A stretch of DNA of 64,000 nucleotides from Sclerotinia nivalis (taxonomy: Eukaryota; Ascomycota; Leotiomycetes; Helotiales; Sclerotiniaceae). The DNA is taken from the NCBI GenBank assembly GCA_029531795.1, contig JAPEIS010000005.1, forward strand, positions 186,001 to 250,000, written 5' to 3'. Positions 33,801-44,991 of this stretch are shown here, piece by piece. The position numbers and the translations under genes were made by a program. The notes beneath the pieces were generated by a model. That model had not been told where the DNA came from. It was given only the letters and a program-made list of their open reading frames with translations, and did no database searches. Within the stretch, counting starts at the first letter, position 1; each line of letters opens with the position of its first letter.

Positions 33801-35414
33801 CTACTCCTCATCCCGACAATCCCTCCCCACCGCATGAACATGATATTTACACCTCCTCGCCTCCCAAACCTTCTTCGCTTTTTCCGATTTGCGAAACTCG
33901 GTCTTGATTTTTTGGGGGTCGTAGTTATCTCGGTCGTTTTTATCAATTCCATTTCGTCGTGTGATACCCATTAGGAAGCGAGAGAGACAGCGGGGACGGG
34001 GTTGGAGGGGTTGGAGGGGTTGAAGGGGTTGGAGAGGTTGAAGGGGTTGAAGGGGTTGAAGGGGTTGAAGGGGTTGAAGGGGTTGAAGGGGTTGAAGGGG
34101 ATGGGGATGGGGATGGGGGTGGGGGTTTGGAGGTTGCCAGAAGGTTGTTTGGGGTTGTGGGTGGGGTTGAGGTTGTGGTTGGGGCTGAGGTTGAAGGGGA
34201 AGGTAATGGTGATGGTTGTTTAAAGGCTGCCAAAATGTTGTTTGTGGTTGTGGTTGAAGGGGAAGTTGATGATGAGTTTGAGATGTGATAAGCTGACCCA
34301 AAATCGGATGACCAGGTTGAAAATCTGGATTAGTCGCAGAGCCATCATTCCCAAACTGAATATTCTCCGGCAAATTATCCGGCGCCGAAATATCAGGAAG
34401 CGGTAACCTCTCCCTCCTAATCCTAAACGGCATCCTCGAGCTCGAAGATCTCTCATCCGCCATCAACACCCTCCTTAATTCCCTCCCAGGCATCAAAATA
34501 TCCTCAATCAATCTCCTCAAAGGCGAATTATCAGGCGTATTCATCTCCACCAACTCCCTCGTCTTTTCCACATCATCAAAAAGCGGTTCTCGTACAATCT
34601 TCCCAAAATCCGCTTCACTCCATTCTTTATAGGCGAAAACTAGCGCGTCGATAATATAATTTGCGAATTTGGGTGCGCAGATATAATCAGCTAGGAAATA
34701 ACAATGAAGTAGTTGAAACCAGCGTGATTTATGCGATTGTTTGCGGAAAAATATGTTGGAGATTTCTCTTTTCATGGGATGGATTTTGATTAGACATGAG
34801 GCGTTTTTGACATTGCGCGTGTAGAGCCAGGAGAGGAAGATTTCGAAACTCTCAGGTGAGTGCTCGGAAAGCGTGATGGTGCTTTCACGACCACATTTCC
34901 ATTTATCCCCGCAAAGAGGCTTGAAGAATGAGGCTTGGGCGGACAAGATGCCAGCTGTTGCGGTGAATTTAACTTGTTGTTTTCCGCTTCCTACGTACAC
35001 GGTGACAATTTTATTGTTGTCTTCTTGATTATAACTACTATCTATTAGCAACTTTCTAATCATCTCATCATTAGAAATTTAAAAAAAAAACTCAAGATCT
35101 TACATATCAAAACACCCCTCACTCTTTACCAAAAACCTCCCATCCCCCCTCGGCTGCTCAGGCGCATGCCAAGGTTTCGTCTGCAAAGACCTAGCAAGTC
35201 TCAATACACTATAAAGCAACTGCCACCGATTATGTGCTCGATGGTGAAGTTCTAGTAGTTCTGTGATCTCGGCCAGGGAAGCAGGGTCCATGCTTGCTGT
35301 TAGGTCTTTGAGTTCTGAGATGGTGGCGGAGAAATTAGGTTGCTCGGGGATGTCTTGGCCGAAGACTTGGATGAGGTATTCGTTGGAGTCGAAGATGGGT
35401 GCATTGCCAGCCAT
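33801..35414 (-). CDS. BTB/POZ-like protein with LQP repeat tract (copy 2)
   Basis: Two exons on the minus strand, 35414-35104 and 35055-33801, are joined across a 48-bp intron (GTAAG...GATTAG), giving 521 residues. A second acceptor slightly downstream is possible. Residues 1-103 contain a helical N-terminal region. The BTB-like part follows (NKIVTVYVG, ILSAQASFFKPL, SFEIFLSWLYTRNV, LLHCYFLADYICAPKFANYIIDALV). After it is a low-complexity stretch rich in Pro/Gln/His, with about ten LQP triplets encoded by a 9-bp minisatellite (34000-34099), and a basic C-terminus with CKYHVHAVGRDC. The plan parallels the BTB gene at 23892-25156. Repeat length is likely to vary between strains. Function unknown beyond BTB-mediated interaction. 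Confidence 0.8.
34000..34099. repeat. 9-bp coding minisatellite (GGGTTGAAG)
   Basis: About eleven units of GGGTTGAAG/GGGTTGGAG lie in frame and encode repeated Leu-Gln-Pro on the minus strand. The unit is a multiple of three, so copy-number changes do not break the frame. Confidence 0.92.
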
Positions 35415-38408
35415 GGTAAAGGATTGGTGGGGGATAGATTGGTTGGAAGAAAAAATTTCTTTGGTATTGATAATGTTATTCTTTGAGGAAAGGTAGGGTT
35501 GGGAAATTCGTAAAGAATGTTGATGTCCTCAAGGATGGAGGTGGATATAGTTGTAAGGAATATGCTTCGACAAGTCATTGAAAGGACTAAATAATCATTC
35601 AGAATCATTCTTGTGAGTACGGTTGGGAAGATAAATTCACAATACAGCCCTATTCCTGAATCCAAGCTACGGTATTCTCTGCATTTAGATGTTTATACAT
35701 CCTGATTGTATAAGGCCCAACCACCAGTTCAAGCAACTGCACTTTGTATGTAGATCTTCATTCTTTTGATCAAAATATCCAATAGTCCGAACTAGTACAC
35801 TGGATTCGAAAACTTCAATATTTTCAAAACTTCTGATGTCTGAAGGGTTCATTGTAAAGCTCCAAGAACAACTTGATTATTTTAATAGATTTATCATTCC
35901 AAGTGATTTTGATCTTTCATAATATTTCAATCTTTTGAATTAGTTCTATCTTTCTTCCAATAAATCCAGCAATCTAAAACTTTCTTATTGTTGGACTGCA
36001 ATCCAGATTATTAGACATATTGTTTCTCAATTATCTGATTTCCATTGACATCATAAGATGATTGATTTGACCTGCTGATTATATGAACATGTGTTTGAGT
36101 AAAGCTAAGCTATTTGTGTATCATGTTTGGATGGAGAAAGGGTAACCTTTTCTGCCTCCCTGCCTCCCCTCCCTATTATTTAACAAAGAAGATACCTTGC
36201 TTGCTTCCTCCTTGCCATCCCCATTTTAGCTCAATAAGGTCCTGAAATCCCTTGTAATCATATCATCCATCTAAGTCCACACTTAAAATTAGAGGACTAT
36301 TCTTAGAACGCTCATTTGATAAAAAGTCTGCCACAAACACAAAAAATTCATTATTCGGCCTCTTTTTTTGATGTGTCTTGCAGAATGCTCGGAATGGTAA
36401 GAGTTCTGGAATCTACTTACCGCACACCATTCGAATTCGTGACAGAATCCCTGCAAAAACCATATTTTCTCATATAAAATTAAATATCAAATAACTTTTT
36501 CAATATCGAATAGAATCAATTAAAATTTTGGAATATAATAATTAACTATCAAAGTATTTTAGAAAATTATATGTTTTATTTTTAATAATTTTTGATTGGA
36601 AATTACAAGTATTTAAAGTTGGGAATTTTCAAAATTTTCATTGTGTAACGTTTTTTTCATATTTTCCCTATATAAAATAAGCGATTTTTTTGAACTTTTT
36701 CATTTCTTTGACTTCGAATATATATAACTTCAAAACAAAAATAAATAAAAATATTTTGTTCAATTTTTAATAAATCTTGATTAATCATCTTTTTATAAAT
36801 ACAAAATTTAATGAATTATCTTAATATTTCATATATATAATAAAGATCTAAAAAGGTGAAAAATCGTCATTTTTGGTGTGATTTCGCTGAGTGTGCGGTG
36901 AGTCCGGTCCAGAACTCTTACATCAAACTCTGGGTTGCCTATACCACTGCCTTCATTGCACACCACCAAAGAATAATCTCTCCAGTCGGCCCTGTACAAA
37001 TTCTAAAGCTATCAGAAACCTCCCTCAAAAATTTATAATGACAAAATATGTCTTATCGGCATAAAAAGGGTAGATCTAATGGAGATATCAAGACTCTCTG
37101 TAACCTCTACGGCAACTTTTGTTCGAGACACAACTTCAATGACTGAACCTTTGGCTGAAGTATCTTTATTGAGCAATATGACCTTTGTTGAGTTCTTCGC
37201 TGCAGTTGGCACCACTGTGGAATCTCTGACTTGGATTTCCACTAGTCGATTCCGGGAAGATTTGTAACCACCCGAGGATACTGGAATAGTGGATCTTAAG
37301 AGAAGAAGACGACTATTTGCTTCAAATACTTTCATGGTTGAGAAAAAGAATCTGCCACTTCCACTTCATTATTTTCGAGTTTCTGGCATTATCAGGTTAG
37401 CTGCCTATCTTACTTTTTCCATTACTATTATAGTTTCATTAACTACATAGTGAAAGTTTAATTTGTATCAATGGGCTCTTTAGGCATCAATAGGACTTAC
37501 TGGTAGAATTGTGTCAAGGAAAGATATCGAATCAACGGACATATTCTTGCCAAAGCCGCAATAACGGCCCTCCAGTTGAAACGAATTTTTGTTACATCAG
37601 ATGATATAATCAACTAGGTATGATAAGCGCAAAAGTGTCCCTTTCTATTTTATGTTGATCAAAGCTCTGTGGATTGTAGTGTTCGGTCATCCGGACCGGA
37701 CCGCAGTTAAGTAATAAGAAACTTTGGATACTCTGATATAAATTAGCAATCGCTTCTAGTATCTAGCCAGCCAACTAATCTTTTTGACTTGATATTTGTT
37801 TTATCGCACTTAAAGAATAAATAGTTAACTAATCACCGTAAGGTACTTCTCGTTCTTCCTTCACCAATACTAATATCGTGAACAAAGTGGAGTATTTCTT
37901 GATTTCGCGCAACAGTGGCAACTGTAATAGAATAGTCTGTGATCTTACCAGCCCAAGATGTGAGCCTAGAACCAGTACATCTCGGGAAGTAGATGCAGTA
38001 AATTCATGTATTTTCATGCGGTGCCTTCCACAAATCCACTGGAAAGATTATGAATTTGTCAACGGCCTCTGGCCAATCCTCAAGTCACTTCTAAATTCAC
38101 CCATTCTGATCTCTCCACTGGCAGTACCCTGCGATACCACGGATACAAAATCCTAAACGGGCGGAAAAGACGTCCCCAACAATATACTGAGACCACGGAT
38201 AGTCTATTTGGATACCCAGAACAACATCATTGAAAATGCCTTGATCAACCAAAATTAATATTTTCCCGCATAATAATGAGTAATACGTCGGATTGAGTCA
38301 GAATCGTAAACTAGTATTCACTAATCTTAAGACTTCATTCAATATTAGTCAAATTATAGCCTAACGGAATTATATGTTTAAGATAGGAAAGACTTCTTAT
38401 CATAGCAC
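35415..38408. other. Gene-free stretch with an AT-rich core
   Basis: Positions about 36450-36860 are strongly AT-rich with short A and T tracts. Open frames at 37033-37335 (minus, ATG-started, 100 residues) and 37829-38017 show no recognisable domain, and I do not call them. Segments around 36880-37030 and 37900-38150 may be remnants of coding sequence but cannot be assigned. Confidence 0.4.
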
Positions 38409-38783
38409 TTACCACCATGTTATCACACCGACCAAAATCGCGATGATATAAATCAGGGATACAAACTGATCTATTATCATAACATACACAGAAGCACCTT
38501 CTCCTGTCGATACCACTCCTCCAGTCAGTGCGCTGATGTATTGTTCGTCTTTTATCTTCAGCAGCGTCTTAAGTCGAGAAACTTCGTATCTGTGGTAGGC
38601 AAATACGATCAAGGTTACAAGGATGGCGGTGAAGGACACAAGCCTAAGAAAATGAATCTCATTGTCTTTGCGCTGCACAGCTTCAAAGTCAGGGACAAAA
38701 AAGTAGGTGCGCTCATGGTGATCGGCATTACTTCTATTATCAGAAGTAGTAGGCTTTTCCTTTCGCAATTTAGGACCAGCCAT
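38409..38783 (-). CDS. Small protein with two membrane segments, unrecognised
   Basis: The first ATG in frame is at 38783 (MAGPKLRKEKPTTSD), giving 124 residues up to a TAA. Hydrophobic segments lie at about 47-66 (FLRLVSFTAILVTLIVFAY) and 103-122 (MIIDQFVSLIYIIAILVGVITW). The TAA overlaps a perfect GTAAGT donor (TGGTG|GTAAGT), so the true gene may splice at this point into a further exon not identified, and the C-terminus given here is uncertain. No homologous family was recognised. Confidence 0.5.
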   Translation of the reverse strand: MAGPKLRKEKPTTSDNRSNADHHERTYFFVPDFEAVQRKDNEIHFLRLVSFTAILVTLIVFAYHRYEVSRLKTLLKIKDEQYISALTGGVVSTGEGASVYVMIIDQFVSLIYIIAILVGVITWW

Positions 38784-39255
38784 TTTTGCTTGTTTCAAAG
38801 ATACTTGTGATTTGGGCAGCAGAGCTTTGTTTTTTATCTACGTTTAAGAGTGTAAACTCCACAGCTAGCTCATCCGTATATGACAGCTTTTACGGCATGG
38901 TCCGTGCGGTTAGTCCCCTAGCTACATCTAGATACGTCGCTTGTGTACTTCTAGCTGTTTCTAATTGTCGATACAACAATGCAATACGGCAGTGACAGTA
39001 CAATTCAAAACTGTGTACGGCGAAGTGTAATTTAATTTCTGTATACATATGAATATAGTACTTCAGCCAATAAATGTGTCAACACAGCTGTATTTAACCA
39101 TCTCTAAGGTACTATTAGCTTTATTGGATTATGTAGAATCTAACATACTTCTCTATATCATAATTTTCAATACTCTTCCAAATCTACAATTATTCCCAAC
39201 CTTGCTATTTCATCCAGTCGAAAGCTTTCAGCCCTGAGCAAAAGGTAAAGGCGAC
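38784..39255. other. Promoter region between divergent small genes
   Basis: The minus-strand two-TM gene and the plus-strand gene at 39256 start at the two sides of this 470-bp gap. No specific regulatory motif was recognised. Confidence 0.45.
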
Positions 39256-40235
39256 ATGCCTTGCGGTTTCAGCGATGATGTGGAATCATGTGCGACAAAG
39301 GTATGTACGAACCTTCCAGAAACATACCTAATTTATATAAAAATTTAGAAGATTAACTAACGTTTTTACTAGGAATTTGGGATAATGACTCTGACGGAAG
39401 CAATTGATACCATTATAAAGCGCACGAAGTCCCTCGAACGATTATTAGTGCACAAAAATCCAGTGTCTTGGGCAGAAAGTGAGAGAGTGGGCATCGAAGA
39501 TGAATTCGACGGGCCAGCAGAGTTAAAAGCGGACTTTAGAAGACGTCAAAGGTTGGGAAAGCTTGAGTACGAATTAGAGGATGTAGTCCTTAAGCATCGT
39601 CAAATCATCGCCATGGTGAATAGGAGGTTGAATAATCTTTTCCGCTATACTTTAGAAGCGAGATTACGGATTCTGAATGAGCATCGTCAGGAATTTCAGA
39701 TAGACATAAAGACTATCGAGGAGTATTTATTTCTCTTGAGGAAATTAGAGCTGGTACATGGCGAAAGTTGGGCTCAAAAGATCAGGTACGTCAAACCCTG
39801 CCTCCTAACAAGCATTGGTAGCAGTCGCTTTGGTCGAGCGCTGACTTGTCCTGCCCATTTAGTATTGCCTCTCAACTGATGAGTGATTCCATTATTATGC
39901 ATACCAGTATCGAGACTCGTATCCAAGAGGCGGAAGATTTCCTCTCGGAAGCTTCGACTGGAAAACTCAGCTTGGGAATTAGAACACAAATGATGATCGA
40001 TCTGGGAGTAAGACACGGCACTTATGGGAGCACGCTGGTGAGTCTCAGTTTTATCTTTGGTGATTTATCCGGCACATATCGATTACTGAATACCCTGTTA
40101 ACCTTGTCTTTACCACAGTGCCTCCGGGACCACGAGAAGTATCCACAGTGGAATTATCGCGAGCTGATAGATGTTAAATCCTTGCAGGAGCAAAGTGGGG
40201 GTACAATTGTGGCTTCTAGAAAATCGGGACTATAG
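39256..40235 (+). CDS. Hypothetical helical protein, four exons
   Basis: Exons 39256-39300, 39373-39785, 39863-40037 and 40119-40235 join in frame with GTATGT, GTACGT and GTGAGT donors, giving 249 residues. The protein is highly charged and predicted mostly alpha-helical (ADFRRRQRLGKLEYELEDVVLKHRQIIAM, LEARLRILNEHRQEFQIDIKTIEEYLFLLRKLE), with coiled-coil-like heptads. No signal peptide or membrane segment and no named domain. It is the first of three similar-sized, helix-rich small genes (44367, 46802) around the DNA transposon. Sequence similarity between them is not evident, so paralogy is only a possibility. Confidence 0.65.
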
Positions 40236-40518
40236 CGGGATGTGAATATAACGACATTCTGCAAACTGAGACTCGGGGTACCAGATGCCTCATATCTAAA
40301 GACTCTGCGAGCATGGATAAAGTAGGTGGCGTCACTCACCTATTCATGTTCCAAACCCTGCAAGAACTTTGCATCTCACGGCAGAAGGTGTTTATCATTT
40401 CTCCTTTAACTTCAATAATTGGTGTCATTCAAAAGACTTTGAAGAATATCTGAAGATAAGGCTGCATCTTTAATTTGTATAGTATTTTAAGGCTAGGTAA
40501 ATTTGAAGTGCGCTGATG

Positions 40519-40696
40519 TGTTCCGGGGCATTGGCCAATATGGGGATTCGCCAATCAACTATGTTGATTGGTAAATGAGCTAGTTTATTGGCTAATAAAC
40601 TAGTATATTGGCCAATAAACTGTATTTTTGAATGAACTAGTTTATTGCCCAATGTACCTAGTTCAGGTAATAATGAGGTTATTCACAAATGGGCTA
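40519..40696 (+). repeat. Left terminal inverted repeat of the Ginger-like element
   Basis: It pairs with 43288-43425 in inverse orientation. It contains two copies of the palindrome ATTGGCCAAT (40530-40539, 40607-40616) and about 40 bp absent from the right repeat, seemingly an internal duplication of the TTATTGGCTAATAAACTAG type. Just inside is a perfect TTCATTTGCAAATGAA palindrome (40751-40766). Such subterminal palindromes are likely transposase-binding sites. Confidence 0.88.
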
Positions 40697-40807
40697 GGAT
40701 ATTCACAAATGAACTACGTTCATACAAAAATAAATTATTCAATATATTAGTTCATTTGCAAATGAATTAGTATATATATTAATATTATTTTTTTATATAT
40801 CAACTTA

Positions 40808-43155
40808 CTATCGTTTACTTCTCTTATGTAAAAATGAAGCTACAATCTTATCGTTGCCTCTATTTTCAATCTCGTTATCGTTATTATCAATTTCATTATC
40901 ATCCTTTTCCTTCAATAACAATACCTTTTCCGTTCTTAATGATAAATTAACAAGAAAACCATAATCAAAATCATCATCTATGTAGTAATAAACTGAACAT
41001 TTTTGCTTATTCTTGAAGCAATTATATCGATTTGTATAACATTTAGTTTTATATTTACAGGAGATAGGGATTTTTATTACTATTGATACTTTTTTAACTT
41101 TAGTATTTAAAAGAATAAAAGTGTTAAGACCATTAATAATAGTATTATTAGCGATAAAGGAGGGTACTTCATTAAGTTTTCGAATAAGGACTAAAGTTTT
41201 CAAAATACTATATTCAATCTGAATCCGGTACTTATAAAAATGCTTTTGTATAATAATTCGAATATATATCTTTTTATTATCAGTATTGACCCTAGTATTT
41301 TTAAATATAGCCAATACAATTATATCATCTTAAACAAATTCATTGATTTGATAGTTTTTTGTATATTTTGCATTCATTCGATCTCGACTTTTGATAATTT
41401 CAAATCGAATATATTGAAGAATAGGATCTGTAATACCTTTTAAAGATTCCTTACGAATAGCTTCGTTTTGAAAAGGAATATCGGGTTAAAGATCGGTTTG
41501 AAAGTTTTTTGGAATAAAATTAACAATTTTCAATAGTAGAGTTGAATGTAGAGTAATGAGATGATTAGGTTATTGAAAAACGCTACCAGAATAAAATTGA
41601 AAAAGGTTTATAATTCCATCTTCTGGATCTTTGTAATCAAGCTGTCTATTAGAAATCAATTTTAAGGTTTCTATAACATTTATATCTTTCAAAAAAAAAA
41701 GATTATACATTGAAAGAACCTTTTTAAAATGGAATTGTTTTTCTGGGAATTTGATTGCCATTGCAATAATACATTCCTTTTTAAATCGAGAATCCAAGAA
41801 AGGTTTTGCCAAAATATCGAATAATTGATCTATATTGCTTTTCGATATAGGTAAATTTGCTTTTGAAGGTAATATCGAAAGTATCGAAAGTAATGATGGA
41901 TTTATTGAAAAAGATATAAATAATATAATAATTGAAATAGCTAAAACAACTTCGGAATCGAGGTCCTTTTCAGACAAAAACCCTCCCCCCTTATATTCAA
42001 TATCTACCTCCAATAATCTTTCCTCAGAATTTAACCATTTAAAAGATATACGATCTCTAAAAACCACCTCCCAAGGGCAAGCCTTGATACCGGAATAGTA
42101 TTGCTTGTTAATCGATATCGATATTTCCGATAAAGCCCATACCCATTCAACCGAATTATTATCAACTTTCTATACAGCTAGCTTCGTTTCCACTACTCCA
42201 TTTGCTTACTCTACAAGCCCTTGCACTTAAGGGATTCGAGAAACTTTATTTATAAGTTTGATACCATATTTGCAAAATAAAATTAGGACCGCACCTACAA
42301 AATATCACGATTAATATGGTAACTCAGATATATCACGATTTGTATAATAAATGTAATATCCTTTCAAAAAAAGAAAATAAAGAAAAGGATTTAACCTGCT
42401 TGGATAAACATAATGAAAAGAATCGTACCTTTAAACTCCTTCCCATTATCACATTGAAGAATAGCCATTGAATAAAAAGCCATTATAAAAATAGAGAGGC
42501 AATCTGCAATACCCTCAACGTACTTGCTTTTTAAAGCATATAACTGTGTATACTTACTGTAATGATCTTTAATATACAATATCCAAACATATTTACCATC
42601 TAGAGAATGTCTTTGATCAATAAGATCAACCTGAACTCTCTCCCAAACCTGAGAAACCTCAATTGACTGTAAAGGCTTTTTTGAAGCCTGTACCCTATTC
42701 AAAATACAATAACGACAATGCCATACAACCCAACCGCATTCTTTATTATTGATACCATAATATTCTGAACTAACCTCATAATAAAGCTTATCCCGGCCAC
42801 AATGATTCAATCGAAGATATACTGATTTAATAATATCAAAAGCCTTATTATTAGATACAGCGTATCGAACAAAGTATCGTCCATAGACTTTTCGGAATAG
42901 TTGATCATTTTGAAGCTTATATTTTTGATTAACAACGAATTTAATATTTCGCTCTGCTTGATTTGGAACTTTGAGGATAAGATCTTCAAGGTAAACCTTC
43001 ATTTTATACCATACATAAAGTTCTAACCGTTCTTTGGATTTATAATCTATACCATTGATCATATCTTTGAATTCCATTCGAATATTTTCAGGAAAGAACT
43101 CGAAACCAGGATTGATGAAAGCATTTTGCTCTTGGAAAATGATGTTTTCTAACAT
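40808..43155 (-). pseudogene. Integrase-type DDE transposase of the Ginger-like element
   Basis: The ATG at 43155 opens 254 residues. These hold an H2C2 finger (RLNHCGRDKLYYEV, then CRYC), the first catalytic Asp (VQVDLID) and the second (LQCDNGKEFKG). The frame then meets a GT...TAG segment (about 42299-42393) that looks like an intron. After it the reading continues with YGIKLIN and QGLVE-ANGVVE, which carries the third acidic residue, interrupted by TAA/TAG codons at Gln- or Trp-like positions. The 41570-42067 and 40808-41314 stretches follow: a GD-type strand, DDIIVLAIFKNTRVNTDNK, then the Cys-rich CKYKTKCYTNRYNCF motif seen at the C-terminus of integrase-derived transposases such as those behind animal KRBA2/SCAND3-type genes. 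Inactive as it stands. Confidence 0.82.
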
Positions 43156-43287
43156 TTTGAATGAATAAATGAATAAATTATCTTGTAATAGATATAAAAC
43201 GATTATAGAATATCAATTGAATAGAAAGAATACAAAGAATAATGATATATTATAGTATGATAAATCTTAGGGTATTTACGAATGAAC

Positions 43288-43425
43288 TAGCCCATTTGCG
43301 AATAGCCTCATTATTACCTGAACTAGATGCATTGGGCAATGAGCTAGTTCATTCAAAAATGTAGTTTATTAGCCAATGCACTACGTTGATTGGCGAATCC
43401 CGAAATTGGCCAATGCCCCGGAACA
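43288..43425 (-). repeat. Right terminal inverted repeat of the Ginger-like element
   Basis: It is complementary to 40519-40696 and ends at the GATG duplication at 43426-43429. It retains one ATTGGCCAAT palindrome (43405-43414). It is shorter than the left repeat by the 40-bp internal segment. Confidence 0.88.
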
Positions 43426-43429
43426 GATG

Positions 43430-44366
43430 CGCTATAACTATAAGGCGGAAGGATTTCACAAATAACATTAGTACTATGCCTGAATACTCCTATACCATTT
43501 AATATATACAACCTTATTCACTTCAGTGATCAACGCAATTGTATAAGGCCATGCCTATTCAAGAATTGGAAGTTCTTCATAGCATCGGATTTCTAATTAA
43601 ATGTGATGCATAATCTCTAACCCGGGGTATTTACCTCTGTGCAGCCCAACTTTTCAGGATATTCAATAGTTCGGACGGTACTTGGTGAATAGGAAGCCCG
43701 TAATCTTTTAATACATTTTGTGTGGTTGAAACATCTGTCTTGTGAATCCACTACTTATTTTGAGCTCATGCGGATCATGGAAATTATTTGGAACATTATA
43801 TACATTCAAGTTTTAAAGCTTAATCCAAGAAGCATGTCTCCCCAATCTCCGATTATTTTGATTTATACTCAACGCAAAATATTTCAGACTCCGTACTATT
43901 AAGGTAGAACGCAAGATTTGAATTAGATTCTAGAAAGGTACTTGCGTTTCATTGGCTCCGTTCCTATGGCAATGTAAATCATCTCCCACAGAACTACGGT
44001 ACCAAAGATATATCATTTTCGAATCAATTAGAACTTGCTCATACGACATAGTATCTTCTCTTTAGTCGAATAAGCAAAAAACCGAGGTCAATTAGATTGA
44101 GATTCACTTCCACACACCAACATCAACATCAACATCAACCAAAGCTACAGCGAACATATTTTCACTTTATTAATTCACCGGACTATTCAGTTATTTACCC
44201 AACATATATTAAAAACATCAAGCACATCAAAAGACACCCACCAAACATATCACTGGTCTACTCGCCTCTTATTTACTACTTGTCTATTTGACCTGCAGGT
44301 TTAGAAGTACCAATCTCACATTATCACCTAACAGGTTTCATTCGCATACGAAGACCAAACATAGAT
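43430..44366. other. Spacer after the transposon
   Basis: No gene was supported; the small open frame at 43720-43902 has no recognisable feature. CAACAT/CATCAA short repeats lie near 44117-44140, in the probable leader of the gene at 44367. Confidence 0.45.
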
Positions 44367-44991
44367 ATGTCCAAAAAGATACCCACCTTCAGTCTCGTCG
44401 ACGCCTATCAGAAGAAAGTCCTCGAAGAAATTACCGAAATCAATACCAGACTGCATACTTTACCATCAGCTGCTTTTCTGATGTATCTTGAAAATGTTCA
44501 AAAATCATTGACATTTTGGCTTGGAGAGGTTAGAGTCCATATTGAACAACTCGGTGCTCTAGATAGAGCTGAAGACCTTGCGTATGTAACTTCCTACATT
44601 TTTTTGGTACATCTTATAGACGGACACTGACATTAGTTTCAGGGCTATGCGCGTTATCGAGCAGGATTTGATGCGCATTATTATTCGGGTCCAGAATTTG
44701 CACGATAAGCATCGTCGATTGAGAACTACTATACAAATTCCAACACCTTCAGCACCAGGGGATTTGCAAATCCGCGATCCCCGTGAACCGTTGCTGCCTA
44801 CAGCTACTGAGATTCAACACCCTCAAGTTACCTCGCCACCAAGAGGGAAGGTTGAAGAAAAGGCTGAGAAGCTTGCCAGTAAAAGTGTTTTACGTCAACC
44901 GCGCAAGAAGCTTCCAGAGGGTGCTCAGATATCAATCCACCAGGGAACAGGCAAGGACAAGGCTACGAGAGATAAAATGGGGTTAAAGTAG
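44367..44991 (+). CDS. Hypothetical protein, two exons
   Basis: Exons 44367-44581 and 44643-44991 (GTATGT...TTTCAG intron of 61 bp) give 187 residues. Residues 1-110 are helical and charged (YQKKVLEEITEINTRLHTL, RVIEQDLMRIIIRVQNLHDKHRRL). The rest is Pro/Lys-rich and probably disordered with a basic end. No known domain, signal peptide or membrane segment. Expression is likely given the intact frame and good splice sites, but no function can be proposed. Confidence 0.6.

Larger units (their letters stand above)
40519..43425 (-). mobile_element. Ginger-like (Gypsy-integrase-related) cut-and-paste DNA transposon
   Basis: The 2907-bp element has ends TGTTCCGGGGCATTGGCC and its inverse, and long terminal inverted repeats: 40519-40696 and 43288-43425. 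It is flanked by the 4-bp duplication GATG (40515-40518 and 43426-43429). Its only coding region (43155 to 40808, minus) encodes an integrase-type DDE transposase with an HHCC finger and a C-terminal Cys-rich motif. There is no reverse transcriptase, protease or LTR structure. Gypsy-integrase-like transposase, TIRs and a 4-bp TSD are the hallmarks of the Ginger superfamily described in eukaryotes. In-frame stops of the CAA/CAG-to-TAA/TAG type suggest RIP damage. Confidence 0.85.

Noticed and set aside
33943..34233. Frames with PST or GLKGLKG repeats over the minisatellite
   Set aside because: These are the other reading frames of the LQP-encoding repeat inside the BTB gene.
37033..37335. Minus-strand ATG-started frame of 100 residues
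   Set aside because: No domain, overlaps another open frame on the plus strand, and lacks support from its flanks.
40519..43425. Idea that the integrase gene is part of an LTR retrotransposon
   Set aside because: The ends are inverted, not direct repeats, the TSD is 4 bp, and no gag, protease or RT is present.
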